DNA from: UBA3210 sp002363635 | GTDB taxonomy: Bacteria > Bacillota_I > Bacilli_A > RFN20 > CAG-449 | DNA length: 64,000 nt | Assembly: GCA_946641515.1 (NCBI GenBank) | Contig: CAMPBT010000003.1 | Location: 1 to 64,000 of the forward strand | Direction of reading: 5' to 3' | In this document: one piece after another, positions 1 through 9,129 of the stretch | Layout: each line of letters begins with the position of its first letter | How positions within the stretch are numbered: position 1 is the first letter of the stretch | Notes under the pieces: generated by a model | What the model was told of the DNA's origin: nothing | What the model saw: only the letters and a program-made list of their open reading frames with translations | Databases searched by the model: none | Position numbers and translations under genes: made by a program

Positions 1-54
1 ATAATCTATACAGATTACAGTACGAAGACCAAGAAAACAGTAAATAGTAATTAG
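1..54 (+). CDS. Possible 3' end of an upstream gene (17 codons and TAG)
   Basis: Frame 1 is open from the window edge and ends at TAG (52-54), giving the tail IIYTDYSTKTKKTVNSN. The stop codon runs directly into an intrinsic terminator that starts at 53, which is the normal arrangement for the end of a gene. The piece is too short to identify the protein. It could equally be non-coding. Confidence 0.4.
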   Translation: MIYTDYSTKTKKTVNSN

Positions 55-95
55 GGGATGTTTAAAAACCTAAGAGGTTGAGAACATCCTCTTTT
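53..95 (+). terminator. Intrinsic terminator
   Basis: GGGGATGTT (54-62) pairs with AACATCCTC (83-91), with an inner AACC/GGTT hairpin (67-70 with 76-79), followed by TTTT. It would end transcription coming from the left edge. Confidence 0.75.
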
Positions 96-297
96 GATAG
101 AAAAAAGAATAAAATACATGAATTTGATATGATTTAGCCAGAAAGAATGTGAAATCAGGTCATATTTTCGTATTAGAAAAGTATTTATGTCTCTTTCCTT
201 CGACTTAAAGAAGGAGGAGAGAGATATTTTCCTAAATTACTTCAAAAATTAAACAAGCTTAGCTTGTTTAAAAACCTAATTTACAGTATAAAAAGAT

Positions 298-345
298 GGG
301 ATGTTTTAGCCTAGATTTTTCTAGGTTTCTAAACATCCCCTTTTT
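298..345 (+). terminator. Intrinsic terminator, similar in design to the one at 53
   Basis: GGGATGTTT (298-306) pairs with AAACATCCC (331-339); an inner CCTAG/CTAGG hairpin (310-314 with 321-325) sits in the loop; CTTTTT follows. The outer stem is nearly the same as that of the terminator at 53-95. Confidence 0.8.
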
Positions 346-387
346 ATTTTAATAACAAATCTCATCTTACTAATATCTTTTTATTGC

Positions 388-420
388 ATAAAAAAATCCT
401 ACCGTATTTCTACGATAGGA
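388..420 (-). terminator. Terminator of the DJ-1 family gene
   Basis: TCCTA (397-401) and CGTA (403-406) pair with TACG (411-414) and TAGGA (416-420). The minus strand continues into a run of T residues. It lies just downstream of the stop at 430. Confidence 0.85.
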
Positions 421-429
421 TAATAAATT

Positions 430-987
430 TTATTTTTCACCTTTTAAGGAAGCTTCTAAAGCACGTGCCTCGTTTTCTCCATAGAAGTGTTCAATTACTT
501 TTAAACCAAATTCAATTGAATAATACATTGATTTACCAGTAATGAAATTACCATCTTCTACTACGCCTTTTTCTCTATGATATGTTCCTCCTAAGATTTG
601 ATTTTCAAATCCTGGATAAACTGTATAGTTTCTATTAGAGAAATATCCAAGTCTACCAATTAACATAGGTGCCGCACATATAGCAGTAACTACTTTATTA
701 TGTTCAACAAAGTATTTAATAGTAGTATTAAGACGTTCATCAAACGCTAAAATTTTAAATGAACCAGGACCGCCTGGAATAAATAACATATCAAATTGAT
801 CTAATTTATTCTCGATTTCTTCAAATGTTAAATTTGTTTCAATAGGAAATAAGCATTTACTTGTGACATTCTTTCTTCCCATCATAGAAACAACTTCAAC
901 AATTTCATCATGTCTTTTCCAAACGTCGACAGGTGAGATTAATTCAGTGTCTTCAAAATAATCGCCAACTAATACTAATATTTTCAT
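430..987 (-). CDS. DJ-1/PfpI (ThiJ) family protein
   Basis: A 185-residue single-domain protein of the DJ-1/ThiJ/PfpI superfamily with a flavodoxin-like fold. Seen in the sequence: MKILVLVGDYFEDTE at the N-terminus, supplying the conserved acidic residue near position 15; the FIPGGPGS loop near 69-76; and the nucleophile-elbow AICAAP with Cys104. Members act as stress-response chaperones or deglycase-like proteins, or as cysteine hydrolases; the exact activity cannot be read from sequence. It is the last gene of the minus-strand run after gatB (3 bp gap), so it may be co-transcribed with the amidotransferase operon. A strong terminator follows the stop. Confidence 0.88.
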   Translation of the reverse strand: MKILVLVGDYFEDTELISPVDVWKRHDEIVEVVSMMGRKNVTSKCLFPIETNLTFEEIENKLDQFDMLFIPGGPGSFKILAFDERLNTTIKYFVEHNKVVTAICAAPMLIGRLGYFSNRNYTVYPGFENQILGGTYHREKGVVEDGNFITGKSMYYSIEFGLKVIEHFYGENEARALEASLKGEK

Positions 988-990
988 ATC

Positions 991-2421
991 TTACCTCGAT
1001 TTTAAAGCTTCTAAAACAAGTTTAGATGCAATCTGTGGATTAACTTTACCCTTTGTCTTTTTCATAATCTGACCAACGATAAAGCCAACTGCTCTATCTT
1101 TACCAGCTTTGAAGTCGACAACTGCCTGAGGGAATTCATCAACTGTTGCTTCAACAATCTTCTTGATTTCATCTTCGTTAGAATCTTGTTTTAAACCAAG
1201 ATCTGAAGCAATCTGTTCTGCATCTTTATTTTCTTCACACATAACTTCGAAAACTTGACGAGCCATCTTCATTGATAAAGTTCCGTTTTCAACCATGTTG
1301 ATTAATTTTTCTAAGTTATCTGGTGTGACTTTGAATTTATCAAAGCTTTGGAATTTCTTATTTAAGAAAGCTGTAGCTTCACCAGTAATCCAGTTCCAGA
1401 ATAATTTTGTATGTTTTGGATTAACTTTGATACATTCATCAAGATAATCTGCCATTAATAAGTTTTGGAGCATCTGATCTGCTTCTTCATCACTTAAGCC
1501 ATTTGATGTATATCTTTCTTGTTTGCTTGATGCAAGTTCAGGACATGTATCAATAGCATTTTGAATGAATTCATCACTTAATCTAATTGGAAGAATATTT
1601 GGTTCTGTGAAGTATTTGTAATCAACAGCATCAGTTTTCTTTCTCATCATGATAGTTGTTTGAGTTTTTTCATCAAATCTTCTAGTTTCTTGTTCAACTG
1701 CTCCACCAGAAAGAATTAACTTAGTTTGTCTTTCAACTTCATAATCAATAGCAGTTCTAACGTTTGCAACTGAGTTTAAGTTCTTAACTTCAACTTTTGT
1801 ACCAAACTTATCACTACCGAAAGGTCTAACTGAAACGTTGACATCGCAACGCATAGAACCTTCTTCCATCTTACCATCAGAAACGCCTGCGAAGACGACG
1901 ATTTGTCTAATAGTTTCAACGTATTTCATTGCTTCTTCGCCAGATCTAATATTTGGACGAGAAACAATTTCAATTAATGGAGTACCTGCACGGTTATAGT
2001 CAACTAATGTAATATCATCTAAGTGAAGTTGTTTACATGTATCTTCTTCAATATGTAATCTTTCAATTTCAATAGTTTTTAATCTACCGTCAGATAATTT
2101 AACTGTTAATGAACCATTTGAACCAATAGGTCTTTTATCTTGAGTGATTTGGAAACCCTTTGGTAAGTCTGAATAGAAATAGTTCTTTCTATCAAACCAT
2201 AATTCGTGATCAATAGTCATATTTAATGCATTAGAAACTCTAATAGCATTAATAACAACTTGTTTATTTAAAATTGGCATAGTGCCAGGGAACGCCATAT
2301 CAAGTGGAGCGACTAATGTATTTGGTTCTTGACCAAATTTAACAGGTCCACCTGAGAAAGACTTTGAATTAGTCTTCATTTCAACGTGGATTTCAATACC
2401 GATAACTGCTTCAAAGTTCAT
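991..2421 (-). CDS. gatB: Asp-tRNA(Asn)/Glu-tRNA(Gln) amidotransferase subunit B
   Basis: GatB of the GatCAB complex, which phosphorylates and then amidates Glu-tRNA(Gln) or Asp-tRNA(Asn) in the cytoplasm. The 476 residues match the family length. Visible are the N-terminal GIEIHVEMKT motif, the YFYSDLPKGFQITQ segment of the kinase cradle, HIEEDTCK (usually HLEEDAGK), RCDVNVSVRP, and the C-terminal YqeY-like helical domain with VGFIVGQIMKKTKG. It starts 2 bp after gatA ends, in the order gatC-gatA-gatB. A separate AsnRS is encoded in this window (11299-12684), so the main substrate here is probably Glu-tRNA(Gln); that is an inference. Confidence 0.97.
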   Translation of the reverse strand: MNFEAVIGIEIHVEMKTNSKSFSGGPVKFGQEPNTLVAPLDMAFPGTMPILNKQVVINAIRVSNALNMTIDHELWFDRKNYFYSDLPKGFQITQDKRPIGSNGSLTVKLSDGRLKTIEIERLHIEEDTCKQLHLDDITLVDYNRAGTPLIEIVSRPNIRSGEEAMKYVETIRQIVVFAGVSDGKMEEGSMRCDVNVSVRPFGSDKFGTKVEVKNLNSVANVRTAIDYEVERQTKLILSGGAVEQETRRFDEKTQTTIMMRKKTDAVDYKYFTEPNILPIRLSDEFIQNAIDTCPELASSKQERYTSNGLSDEEADQMLQNLLMADYLDECIKVNPKHTKLFWNWITGEATAFLNKKFQSFDKFKVTPDNLEKLINMVENGTLSMKMARQVFEVMCEENKDAEQIASDLGLKQDSNEDEIKKIVEATVDEFPQAVVDFKAGKDRAVGFIVGQIMKKTKGKVNPQIASKLVLEALKSR

Positions 2422-2422
2422 C

Positions 2423-3895
2423 TTATTTTACCTCCATTGTTGAAAGGTTCTTTAAACCTAACTTCTTTTCAATTGCATAAGCAATATTTAATGTTTCTTT
2501 TTCTGTGAAGACTTTTGTCATAATGTTGCAAGCAAATGGGAAACCATTATCAAGTCCCATAGGTACAGAAATTGATGGGAAACCACCAAAGTTACCAATA
2601 CCTAAATGGTTTTCAACAATGATTGTGTGAATATCAAGTCTATCTGATACATCATCTGAATTACTTGCAAATGGGTTACGAACAATACCTCCACATGGAG
2701 TTAAAATTGCATCGTACTGAGATAAGATTTCATTTGTCTTATTAACAATTAATCTTCTAACTTTTTGTGCTCTTAAGAAGAGTTCTTCTTGGTTAGCTTT
2801 GAATAATGAATATGAACCAATAACAAATCTTCTTCTGATTAATTCTGAGAAACCATTAGTTCTAGCGTTCATCATAACATCTTGATAAGAAGATGCTTCA
2901 CCTACTCTTGGACCAAATTTGATACCATCGAGGTTAGCGTTATTTGATGTAGCTTCTGCACAAGAAATAATCATATATGCAGGATATACTGCTGCTAAAA
3001 GTTTTTGATCAAAGTTAACTTCTTCAACTGTTGCACCAGCTTCTTCTAAAGCTTTTTGAACTTTATCTAAGCCTTCTAAGATTACTTTATCTTTTACTGA
3101 TTCATCAATTTCTTTGATACGTGCAATCTTCTTGCCCTTTAAATCACCAGTTAAACCTTCAGTATATTTTTCTACTGGTTTAACTGAGCAAGTTGCATCA
3201 TGTGCTAAATCTTCACCTGCTAAAACTTCAAGTAAAGCTGCTGAATCTTTAACTGAACGAGTAAAGTATGCAACGTGGTCAAGAGATGGTGCAAATGGGA
3301 ATAAACCGTATCTTGAGATTCTTCCCCATGTTGGTTTAAAGCCAACTAGACCTGCGTATGAAGCAGGTTTTCTAACTGAGTCACCAGTATCTGAACCTAA
3401 TGCAAAAGGAACAATACCTTGAGCAGTTAATGAAGCTGAACCACATGAAGATCCACCGATCTTATATGTATGAGTAGGATCATATGGGTTATATGTAGTA
3501 CCTTTATGACCTGTTGTACCAGTACCACCCATTGCAAGTTCATCTAATGTTGATTTTGCAATTAAGACAGCTTTTGCTTCCTTTAATTTTGTAATTACAG
3601 TTGCATCGTATACTGGAACATAATCTTTTAAAATTTCTGATGAAGCTGTTGTTAAGATATCTTTTGTTGAGAAGTTATCTTTTGCAACATATGGAATACC
3701 CCAGAATAAGTTATCTACTTCTGGTTCTACTAATGTTGCAGCAAATTCAAGTGCTTCTTTTTCACAAATTGTTTCAATAGCGTTAGTTTCTTCTTTCTTT
3801 AAAGCTTCAATAGCTTCTTTTGTGAGTTCTAATGGAGTTACTTTCTTAGAAACTAATAATTCATGTAACTCTTCTACTGTTTTTCCTAAATACAT
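2423..3895 (-). CDS. gatA: Asp-tRNA(Asn)/Glu-tRNA(Gln) amidotransferase subunit A
   Basis: GatA, the glutaminase subunit that releases ammonia for transamidation by GatB. It is an amidase-signature protein of 490 residues. The catalytic triad is visible: Lys72 in YVAKDN, the cis-Ser in GGSSCGSA (149/150) and the nucleophile Ser173 in GSDTGDSVRKPA. Two glycines of the usual signature are replaced (GGSSGGSA to GGSSCGSA, and TGGS to TGDS), but the catalytic residues are intact. It lies between gatC (4 bp upstream) and gatB (2 bp downstream). Confidence 0.97.
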   Translation of the reverse strand: MYLGKTVEELHELLVSKKVTPLELTKEAIEALKKEETNAIETICEKEALEFAATLVEPEVDNLFWGIPYVAKDNFSTKDILTTASSEILKDYVPVYDATVITKLKEAKAVLIAKSTLDELAMGGTGTTGHKGTTYNPYDPTHTYKIGGSSCGSASLTAQGIVPFALGSDTGDSVRKPASYAGLVGFKPTWGRISRYGLFPFAPSLDHVAYFTRSVKDSAALLEVLAGEDLAHDATCSVKPVEKYTEGLTGDLKGKKIARIKEIDESVKDKVILEGLDKVQKALEEAGATVEEVNFDQKLLAAVYPAYMIISCAEATSNNANLDGIKFGPRVGEASSYQDVMMNARTNGFSELIRRRFVIGSYSLFKANQEELFLRAQKVRRLIVNKTNEILSQYDAILTPCGGIVRNPFASNSDDVSDRLDIHTIIVENHLGIGNFGGFPSISVPMGLDNGFPFACNIMTKVFTEKETLNIAYAIEKKLGLKNLSTMEVK

Positions 3896-3899
3896 AATA

Positions 3900-4196
3900 T
3901 TAACCTACTACCTTTGGAAGTACAATCTGACCGTCTTCGACGTCTTTTGCATTTCTTAAAGCTTCTTTCTTTGATAAAGGTGTTTCTGCAACATCTTCAC
4001 GTAAATATGTTGTATAAACTGGGTATGGGAAAGTCATTGGTTCGACATCGTTAACTCCGTCGATTTCACCTAAAACTTCCATTTGTTTTGTTAGTACATC
4101 GAATTCTTTGAGTAATACGTTGTACTGGTCGTTAGACATGTCAAACATTAAATTGTTCGCACATTTCTTTAAAAGATCTAAATCGTATTTAACCAT
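3900..4196 (-). CDS. gatC: Asp-tRNA(Asn)/Glu-tRNA(Gln) amidotransferase subunit C
   Basis: Small GatC subunit that clamps GatA to GatB. A longer reading from 4256 exists, but the ATG at 4196 has an ideal AAGGAGG ribosome binding site (4202-4208), so the protein is 98 residues (MVKYDLDLL...), the normal family length. It shows the helical N-terminal half and the C-terminal extended arm with PMTFPYPVYTTYLREDV and a final GQIVLPKVVG, typical of GatC wrapping around GatA. The ribosome binding site overlaps the stop codon of the upstream helicase gene, so translation is probably coupled. Confidence 0.93.
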   Translation of the reverse strand: MVKYDLDLLKKCANNLMFDMSNDQYNVLLKEFDVLTKQMEVLGEIDGVNDVEPMTFPYPVYTTYLREDVAETPLSKKEALRNAKDVEDGQIVLPKVVG

Positions 4197-4206
4197 GCTT
4201 GCCTCC

Positions 4207-6444
4207 TTAAGCTCTTTTAATTGACACATGAGTGCCCATAAATGTCTTTTTACCAAATTCGCTGTTATCGAATTGAATAATAATTAATTGTTTATTTCCT
4301 GAAGGAATAACTGATGAAACTGTTCCTTTGCCAAATTTAGTATGTTCTGCTCTATCTCCAACTTTCCAATCAGTAACACCGTTAGAATCTGAAGCATTGA
4401 ATACACTAGCTTTTGGACCAACATCTTTTTGTTGTAATCCCTTAGGTTTAAAGTAAGGATTTTTACCTTGTAAGAATGATGACTGGAATGAATCAGTCGA
4501 TGAATAAGTACCAATACCTGCTTCTTTAATAAATACAGATGGTCTTAATGGACCTTGTAACATAAATGAATAATCTTGGTTAGAAGTAATGTATAACTTC
4601 TTTTTAGCACGAGTAATTGCAACATATGCTAAACGTCTTTCTTCTTCCATTCCACTTTTTGATTCACTTACGGATCTTTCACTTGGGAAAACACCTTGAG
4701 AGAATGTATAGATAAAGACATAATCATATTCTAACCCTTTTGCAGTATGTACTGTCATAAGGGATACAAAGTCACCTGAGTTAACTTCATCTTGAGAAGA
4801 TTGAAGTATCGCGTTATTAACGAAATCTGAGAATTCTAGAGATGAATCTTCATTCATTGCAGTTTGTAAATCGTAGAATAAAGCATCTACGTTAGCTTTT
4901 CTATCATCGTATTTACTTTCATCATCTTCTTTTAAATAAGCATAATATCCTAAATCTAAAGTTAAGAAATCTTTAAGATGTTGTACTAAATCTTTATCGT
5001 GATTTTCAATTTCGTTTCTAATTCTTCTTATCCCCTGAACCATTGTTGCCATAGAGGCTTTTTGTTTAGGAGTTAAAGGTGAATCATTTAAGTTTTCTGA
5101 AATATAAGAATATTTAGTTTGTCCTAAAGAAACAGCAGCATCAGTAATCTTTTCTAAAGTACCTGGGCCAATACCTCTTTTTGGAACATTAATAATTCTT
5201 TCAAATGCAGTATCATCAAAATCATTAACTACTAATCTAAAGTAAGCGATGATATCTTTAATTTCTTTTCTTTGGAAGAATTTCATACCTCCATAGATTT
5301 TATATGGAATGCGGTAATTAAGTAAGACAGATTCAAGTGTACGTGATAAATAGTTTGCACGATACAAGACAGCAATATCTTTGTACTTAACTCCTTTATT
5401 CTTATGTAAATCCATAATAGTATTTACTAAACTAACTGCTTCTTCTTGAGTAGTTCTAGCGTTCATAAAGGTAATCGCTTCACCATCTCCATTAACTGGG
5501 ATTAAATCTTTCTTTAATCTTTCATTATTATGAACAATCAATTTATTTGCAGCATCAAGAATCTTTTTGGTAGAACGATAATTCTTGTTTAAATAGATAG
5601 TTTGAAGTTCTGCGTTCTCGTTAATCTCTCTTAAACTCTTTTCAAGTTCAAGAATAATTCTGTTATTTGCACCTCTCCAAGTATAAATAGTTTGATCAGG
5701 ATCTCCTACTACATATAAAGTTGTCTCTTTATCCATAAGTAAGCGAATTAAATTAAACTGAACATCGTTAATATCTTGGAATTCATCTACTAAGATATGT
5801 TTAATGTATTGAGTATATTTATTTCTTACTTGAGGATAAGTATCAAGAATTTCAATTGTCTTTAATAACAAGTCATCAAAGTCTAATGATTTTCTTGCAT
5901 ATAATATTTCTTCATATTCTTTAAAGATTTGAACGAAAGTTTTAATTTCTTGATTAGGCCATTGTCTATCTTTTAAATCTTTGTATTGTAAGCCTTCAGT
6001 TTTCTTAGAAGAAATCCAAGCAAGTACTTGTTTAATCTTAGGGTCAGATTTTGATTGTCCCCTACTTGCAAATACTTCTTTCATAATCTGTAATTGATCT
6101 TCATCATCAAGAATTGTGAAGTTCTTAGGATAATTAATTCTTTCTGCTTCAAAGCGAAGGAATCTTGCACACCATGAGTGAATAGTTCCTAAGAAGATAT
6201 TTTTTGTTTTATCTGGGTCAATTTGTTTATTGACACGTTCCTTAATTTCATTTGCAGCTTTGTTTGTAAAAGTAACTGCCATAATTTGGAATGAAGGAAT
6301 ATGTAAATTTTCAATTAGATGAGTGATTCTATATGTTAAAACACGTGTTTTTCCAGAGCCTGCGCCTGCGACAATACGTACGTACTGAGATGATGTAGTT
6401 ACACCTGCTAATTGATCTTCGTTTAATAAGTTGCTAAAATCCAT
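4207..6444 (-). CDS. pcrA: ATP-dependent DNA helicase, PcrA/UvrD family
   Basis: Superfamily 1A 3'-5' DNA helicase for repair and removal of RecA or replication blocks. The 745 residues are the usual length for PcrA. Motifs in order: Walker A GAGSGKT at 27-33, motif Ia VTFTNKAANEI, DEFQD (motif II), GDPDQTIYTWRGA (motif III), a late TVHTAKGLEYD (motif V) and YVAITRAKKKLY (motif VI). The C-terminus (VGDRAEHTKFGKGTV) is the Tudor-like domain that contacts RNA polymerase in PcrA. It is the first gene of the pcrA-gatCAB run; helicase and amidotransferase neighbours are common in Bacillota. Confidence 0.96.
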   Translation of the reverse strand: MDFSNLLNEDQLAGVTTSSQYVRIVAGAGSGKTRVLTYRITHLIENLHIPSFQIMAVTFTNKAANEIKERVNKQIDPDKTKNIFLGTIHSWCARFLRFEAERINYPKNFTILDDEDQLQIMKEVFASRGQSKSDPKIKQVLAWISSKKTEGLQYKDLKDRQWPNQEIKTFVQIFKEYEEILYARKSLDFDDLLLKTIEILDTYPQVRNKYTQYIKHILVDEFQDINDVQFNLIRLLMDKETTLYVVGDPDQTIYTWRGANNRIILELEKSLREINENAELQTIYLNKNYRSTKKILDAANKLIVHNNERLKKDLIPVNGDGEAITFMNARTTQEEAVSLVNTIMDLHKNKGVKYKDIAVLYRANYLSRTLESVLLNYRIPYKIYGGMKFFQRKEIKDIIAYFRLVVNDFDDTAFERIINVPKRGIGPGTLEKITDAAVSLGQTKYSYISENLNDSPLTPKQKASMATMVQGIRRIRNEIENHDKDLVQHLKDFLTLDLGYYAYLKEDDESKYDDRKANVDALFYDLQTAMNEDSSLEFSDFVNNAILQSSQDEVNSGDFVSLMTVHTAKGLEYDYVFIYTFSQGVFPSERSVSESKSGMEEERRLAYVAITRAKKKLYITSNQDYSFMLQGPLRPSVFIKEAGIGTYSSTDSFQSSFLQGKNPYFKPKGLQQKDVGPKASVFNASDSNGVTDWKVGDRAEHTKFGKGTVSSVIPSGNKQLIIIQFDNSEFGKKTFMGTHVSIKRA

Positions 6445-6519
6445 TTTTTTCTATTTCCAATCGTAAAGATTATATCATAGAGAAAAAAGTCTATAAAGAA
6501 AATATATAATTTTCTTTGA

Positions 6520-6900
6520 TTACGCCCAAGAAACTTCCCTTATCTTTTCAAAACCAATAATTTCGTTTACTACAATTTTATTTTCAATCTGTAATAAAGT
6601 AGGTGTTTGATTAATTTTTATATCAAATGACGAATTTACTCCAATATTTGTATAAAAAGTGCTAGTTTTATTATCTTTGTAATTACTCATTTCTACTAAA
6701 TAAAAAGGATCATTAATTTTAATAAGTTTTAAGTATTTAAGAGTATCGATACAGATAGGACAAGTTTCCATATAAAATAACACATAATATCTTTCATCTT
6801 TTTGATTAAATACGTCTTCTAATTTTATCTCTTGTAAATTATTTTTTTGACCACAAGATAATAAATTTAAACAAAATAAAATTATAATTATTAATCGCAT
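6520..6900 (-). CDS. Thioredoxin-fold lipoprotein (putative)
   Basis: Small exported protein of about 126 residues. A start at 6912 is possible, but the GGAGGAG site (6903-6909) is well placed only for the ATG at 6900. A hydrophobic signal ends in the lipobox LLSC, so it should be anchored to the membrane by a lipidated cysteine. The mature part has YMETCPICIDTL, a CxxC motif in the position of a thioredoxin or TlpA active site, and TPTLLQIENK, which resembles the cis-Pro segment. This suggests a surface thiol-disulfide protein. Overall similarity is weak, so the function stays tentative. It stands alone between divergent genes. Confidence 0.75.
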   Translation of the reverse strand: MRLIIIILFCLNLLSCGQKNNLQEIKLEDVFNQKDERYYVLFYMETCPICIDTLKYLKLIKINDPFYLVEMSNYKDNKTSTFYTNIGVNSSFDIKINQTPTLLQIENKIVVNEIIGFEKIREVSWA

Positions 6901-6978
6901 AATCTCCTCCATTTAATATATACGTATAAATATAGTAATTTCCCAAAAAAATTGGTAAAATCGTTATAACGAGGAAAG

Positions 6979-7896
6979 ATGAAAGACATTAAATATGAAG
7001 GCGTTAAAGCTTTAACTTTTACATCAATTATGAGTGCAATTTCTCTAGTCTTTGTGCTGATAACTTATTTTGTTTCAGGAACTGGACTTTTTTTAATTCT
7101 TGTCTTGCCACTAATAGCAGCCTTAGTTGCGTTAAAAGTTAATCTAAAATATTCATTAATTTATATCTTCGCGACTTTTGCAATGTCATTTATAGATTTT
7201 CAAAATGCTTTATTTGTTATATTGCCTTCATTAATAAGTGGAATTCTCTTTGGATATTTAATTAGGACTGAAGTTCAAGGTTATTACATAATCTTCTTAA
7301 TATCTGTATTAAATATTGGTTTGCAGATAGGCGCAACTTATCTAGTTAAAGGCATATATCAAATAGATTTAATTAATGTATATTCAAATGTTTTTCATAT
7401 TAAATATGAAGTATTTAGTTCAATCTATTATTTATTCTTATTTGTTCTCTCTTTAATTCAAACAGTTATTACTTATATCATTATGACTAATGAAATTAAA
7501 AAAATTGGTTTTGTTTTCAACGAAAAAAAGAACCATTATATATGGATTTTATTAACCACATTAATCTTCTCATTATTAAGTGTAATCTTAATTAATTTTG
7601 CCCCTTCATTATCATATGTATTTATTGGATTTAGTCTATATTTTGGAGTAGTTCTTGGTTATTACCATTTTTCTTATTATCAAAAGAAATTAGTATTAAT
7701 CATCCAAGATGTTTTATATGCTCTTAGTTTACTATTTATGTTTGTATTAATGTTTACTTTTCCAAGTAACTACAAGCCTTTAGTTTTATTACTCCCAGTA
7801 CTAGGAGAATTTATTATGTCTATTATAGTTATTATCTATTCAAAGATAATAAAAAAAGAAAAATTAAATAACACTGTATTTGAAAATAAGAATTAA
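6979..7896 (+). CDS. Multi-pass membrane protein, function unknown
   Basis: 305 residues with about eight predicted membrane segments separated by short loops and a basic C-terminus. It resembles in layout the DUF2232/YybS type of Bacillota membrane protein, but no diagnostic motif was recognised. The start is supported by CGAGGAAAG just upstream. It is followed 38 bp later by two further membrane proteins in the same direction, with a TATAAT-like box (7902-7907) between them, so it may form a separate transcript. Confidence 0.85.
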   Translation: MKDIKYEGVKALTFTSIMSAISLVFVLITYFVSGTGLFLILVLPLIAALVALKVNLKYSLIYIFATFAMSFIDFQNALFVILPSLISGILFGYLIRTEVQGYYIIFLISVLNIGLQIGATYLVKGIYQIDLINVYSNVFHIKYEVFSSIYYLFLFVLSLIQTVITYIIMTNEIKKIGFVFNEKKNHYIWILLTTLIFSLLSVILINFAPSLSYVFIGFSLYFGVVLGYYHFSYYQKKLVLIIQDVLYALSLLFMFVLMFTFPSNYKPLVLLLPVLGEFIMSIIVIIYSKIIKKEKLNNTVFENKN

Positions 7897-7934
7897 AAAT
7901 ATATAATTAACTTAAATAAGAAAGGGAAAATATC

Positions 7935-8357
7935 ATGTTTGATTTTTTAAAAACATTTTTTCAAGGATTAATATATTTATTACTTAGTCCAGTTATTCTA
8001 GCATTTTTAGCCATCTACATGGTCTATTCTTTTTTCGTATTCTTATTTATGTTTATTAAGCGTGTCATCATGTTCTTCAAAGGCGAGAATATGAAAGAAG
8101 GAATGAAGATTGATAAAGTTTCACAATTGCATCTAGATAATCAAGATGCAGAAAAAGAAGCTCTTCAAGCAGTAAATCCTACACCTATGATTAACGTTCA
8201 ATCAACAAGTGCTCCTCAACCAATCATCATTCAAACAGATGAACAAGGTAGACTAAAAAATATTAAAGTATTAAATACAAATCCTGTTGATGCTCAACCA
8301 TCTATTGAAAACCAAGTATTTCAACAGTTAGAAGCAAAGGAGAAAGACAATGATTAA
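7935..8357 (+). CDS. Small membrane-anchored protein, function unknown
   Basis: 140 residues. Two hydrophobic segments lie between about residues 5 and 48, followed by a polar, Gln/Pro-rich tail of roughly 90 residues (for example TSAPQPIIIQTDEQGRL) that is probably disordered. The ribosome binding site is AAAGGGA. Its end overlaps the next gene by 8 bp, so the two products are likely made together and may interact. No family was recognised. Confidence 0.8.
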   Translation: MFDFLKTFFQGLIYLLLSPVILAFLAIYMVYSFFVFLFMFIKRVIMFFKGENMKEGMKIDKVSQLHLDNQDAEKEALQAVNPTPMINVQSTSAPQPIIIQTDEQGRLKNIKVLNTNPVDAQPSIENQVFQQLEAKEKDND

Positions 8358-9045
8358 TCTCTTAGTCAAATTATCTGAATCCGATAAAAGAGTATTAATT
8401 GCTCTATTACTCGTACTCATTATCGTATTAATTTTATTCGGTTACTTAGTTAAATTAATTAAATTCATCTTAGCAAAGCAAGCAGCATTCGTTGATACAT
8501 CAATGTATGACATTGTCGATGCAAATATGGTTTCTACTCCAAAAGAATTTAGAAAAGTCTCTTTTGAAAAGAATAGAAGAAAGTTCTATTTTGAAGCAAT
8601 ATTTCCATTCACTGTAATGGCACTTGTTAACATAACTATCGTAATCTTATTACTTTTCCCTATTAATTTTAATTACCAAGTGATGGGAAATTATTTCTAT
8701 GATTTACGTTTATCATTAAATTGGGATAATTGCTTCGTAATTTTACTCGACTGGATTCCTGCTTTAGAGCATTGGCCAGCAGTTACTCATTCTCCAGTAT
8801 TCTATTTTACTGAATGGCAAGCTTGGGTATCTTACATCTATTTAATTGCAATGATTTATGGAATTACTCATTTCACTATTTGTGTATGTGCATTTGCTTC
8901 CCGTAACTATCGAACAATTATGGCCGCTCATGATGTCTTTGATAAAGATTTAAAGAAATTAGCAGATGCTAAAAACTTAAATAATGTTCATACTAAAAAA
9001 CCAACTGAAGAGATGAAAGAAGCAGTTGAAGACGAAGTTAAATAA
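8350..9045 (+). CDS. Membrane protein, function unknown
   Basis: 231 residues with an N-terminal membrane helix (about 15-38), a polar linker, two or three further membrane segments (about 80-105 and 155-185), an aromatic-rich outside loop between them (DWIPALEHWPAV), and a charged C-terminal tail. It overlaps the preceding small membrane protein by 8 bp and ends just before a strong terminator. No recognisable family or catalytic motif. Confidence 0.8.
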   Translation: MINLLVKLSESDKRVLIALLLVLIIVLILFGYLVKLIKFILAKQAAFVDTSMYDIVDANMVSTPKEFRKVSFEKNRRKFYFEAIFPFTVMALVNITIVILLLFPINFNYQVMGNYFYDLRLSLNWDNCFVILLDWIPALEHWPAVTHSPVFYFTEWQAWVSYIYLIAMIYGITHFTICVCAFASRNYRTIMAAHDVFDKDLKKLADAKNLNNVHTKKPTEEMKEAVEDEVK

Positions 9046-9048
9046 CTA

Positions 9049-9080
9049 AAAATGCATTGGAATCAACCAATGCATTTTTT
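9049..9080 (+). terminator. Intrinsic terminator of the membrane-protein operon
   Basis: AAAATGCATTGG (9049-9060) pairs perfectly with CCAATGCATTTT (9067-9078) and is followed by T residues. The A-tract on the other side lets it also work on galE transcripts from the opposite strand. Confidence 0.9.
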
Positions 9081-9129
9081 CATAATAATTTAATATAATA
9101 AATTTGAAAATTATATTTTCTTTTCTAAA

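Larger units (their letters stand above)
98..429. other. Gene-free stretch with several hairpins
   Basis: No convincing ORF with a ribosome binding site was seen. The stretch holds a purine/pyrimidine inverted repeat (about 191-215), a near-perfect palindrome around AAGCTTAGCTT (251-269) and two terminators. The segment TGTTTAAAAACCTAA occurs near 60 and, as TTGTTTAAAAACCTAA, near 264. It could encode a small structured RNA on the plus strand ending at the 298-345 terminator, but no known RNA family was recognised. Confidence 0.4.

Noticed and set aside
3114..3422. Open frame of 102 codons on the plus strand inside gatA.
   Set aside because: It is antisense to a well-conserved gene, has no ribosome binding site and no family resemblance. 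Similar antisense frames inside adhE, the flavoprotein gene and others were rejected for the same reason.
4197..4256. N-terminal extension of GatC starting at 4256.
   Set aside because: It would overlap the helicase gene by 50 bp; the ATG at 4196 has an ideal AAGGAGG site and gives the normal GatC length.
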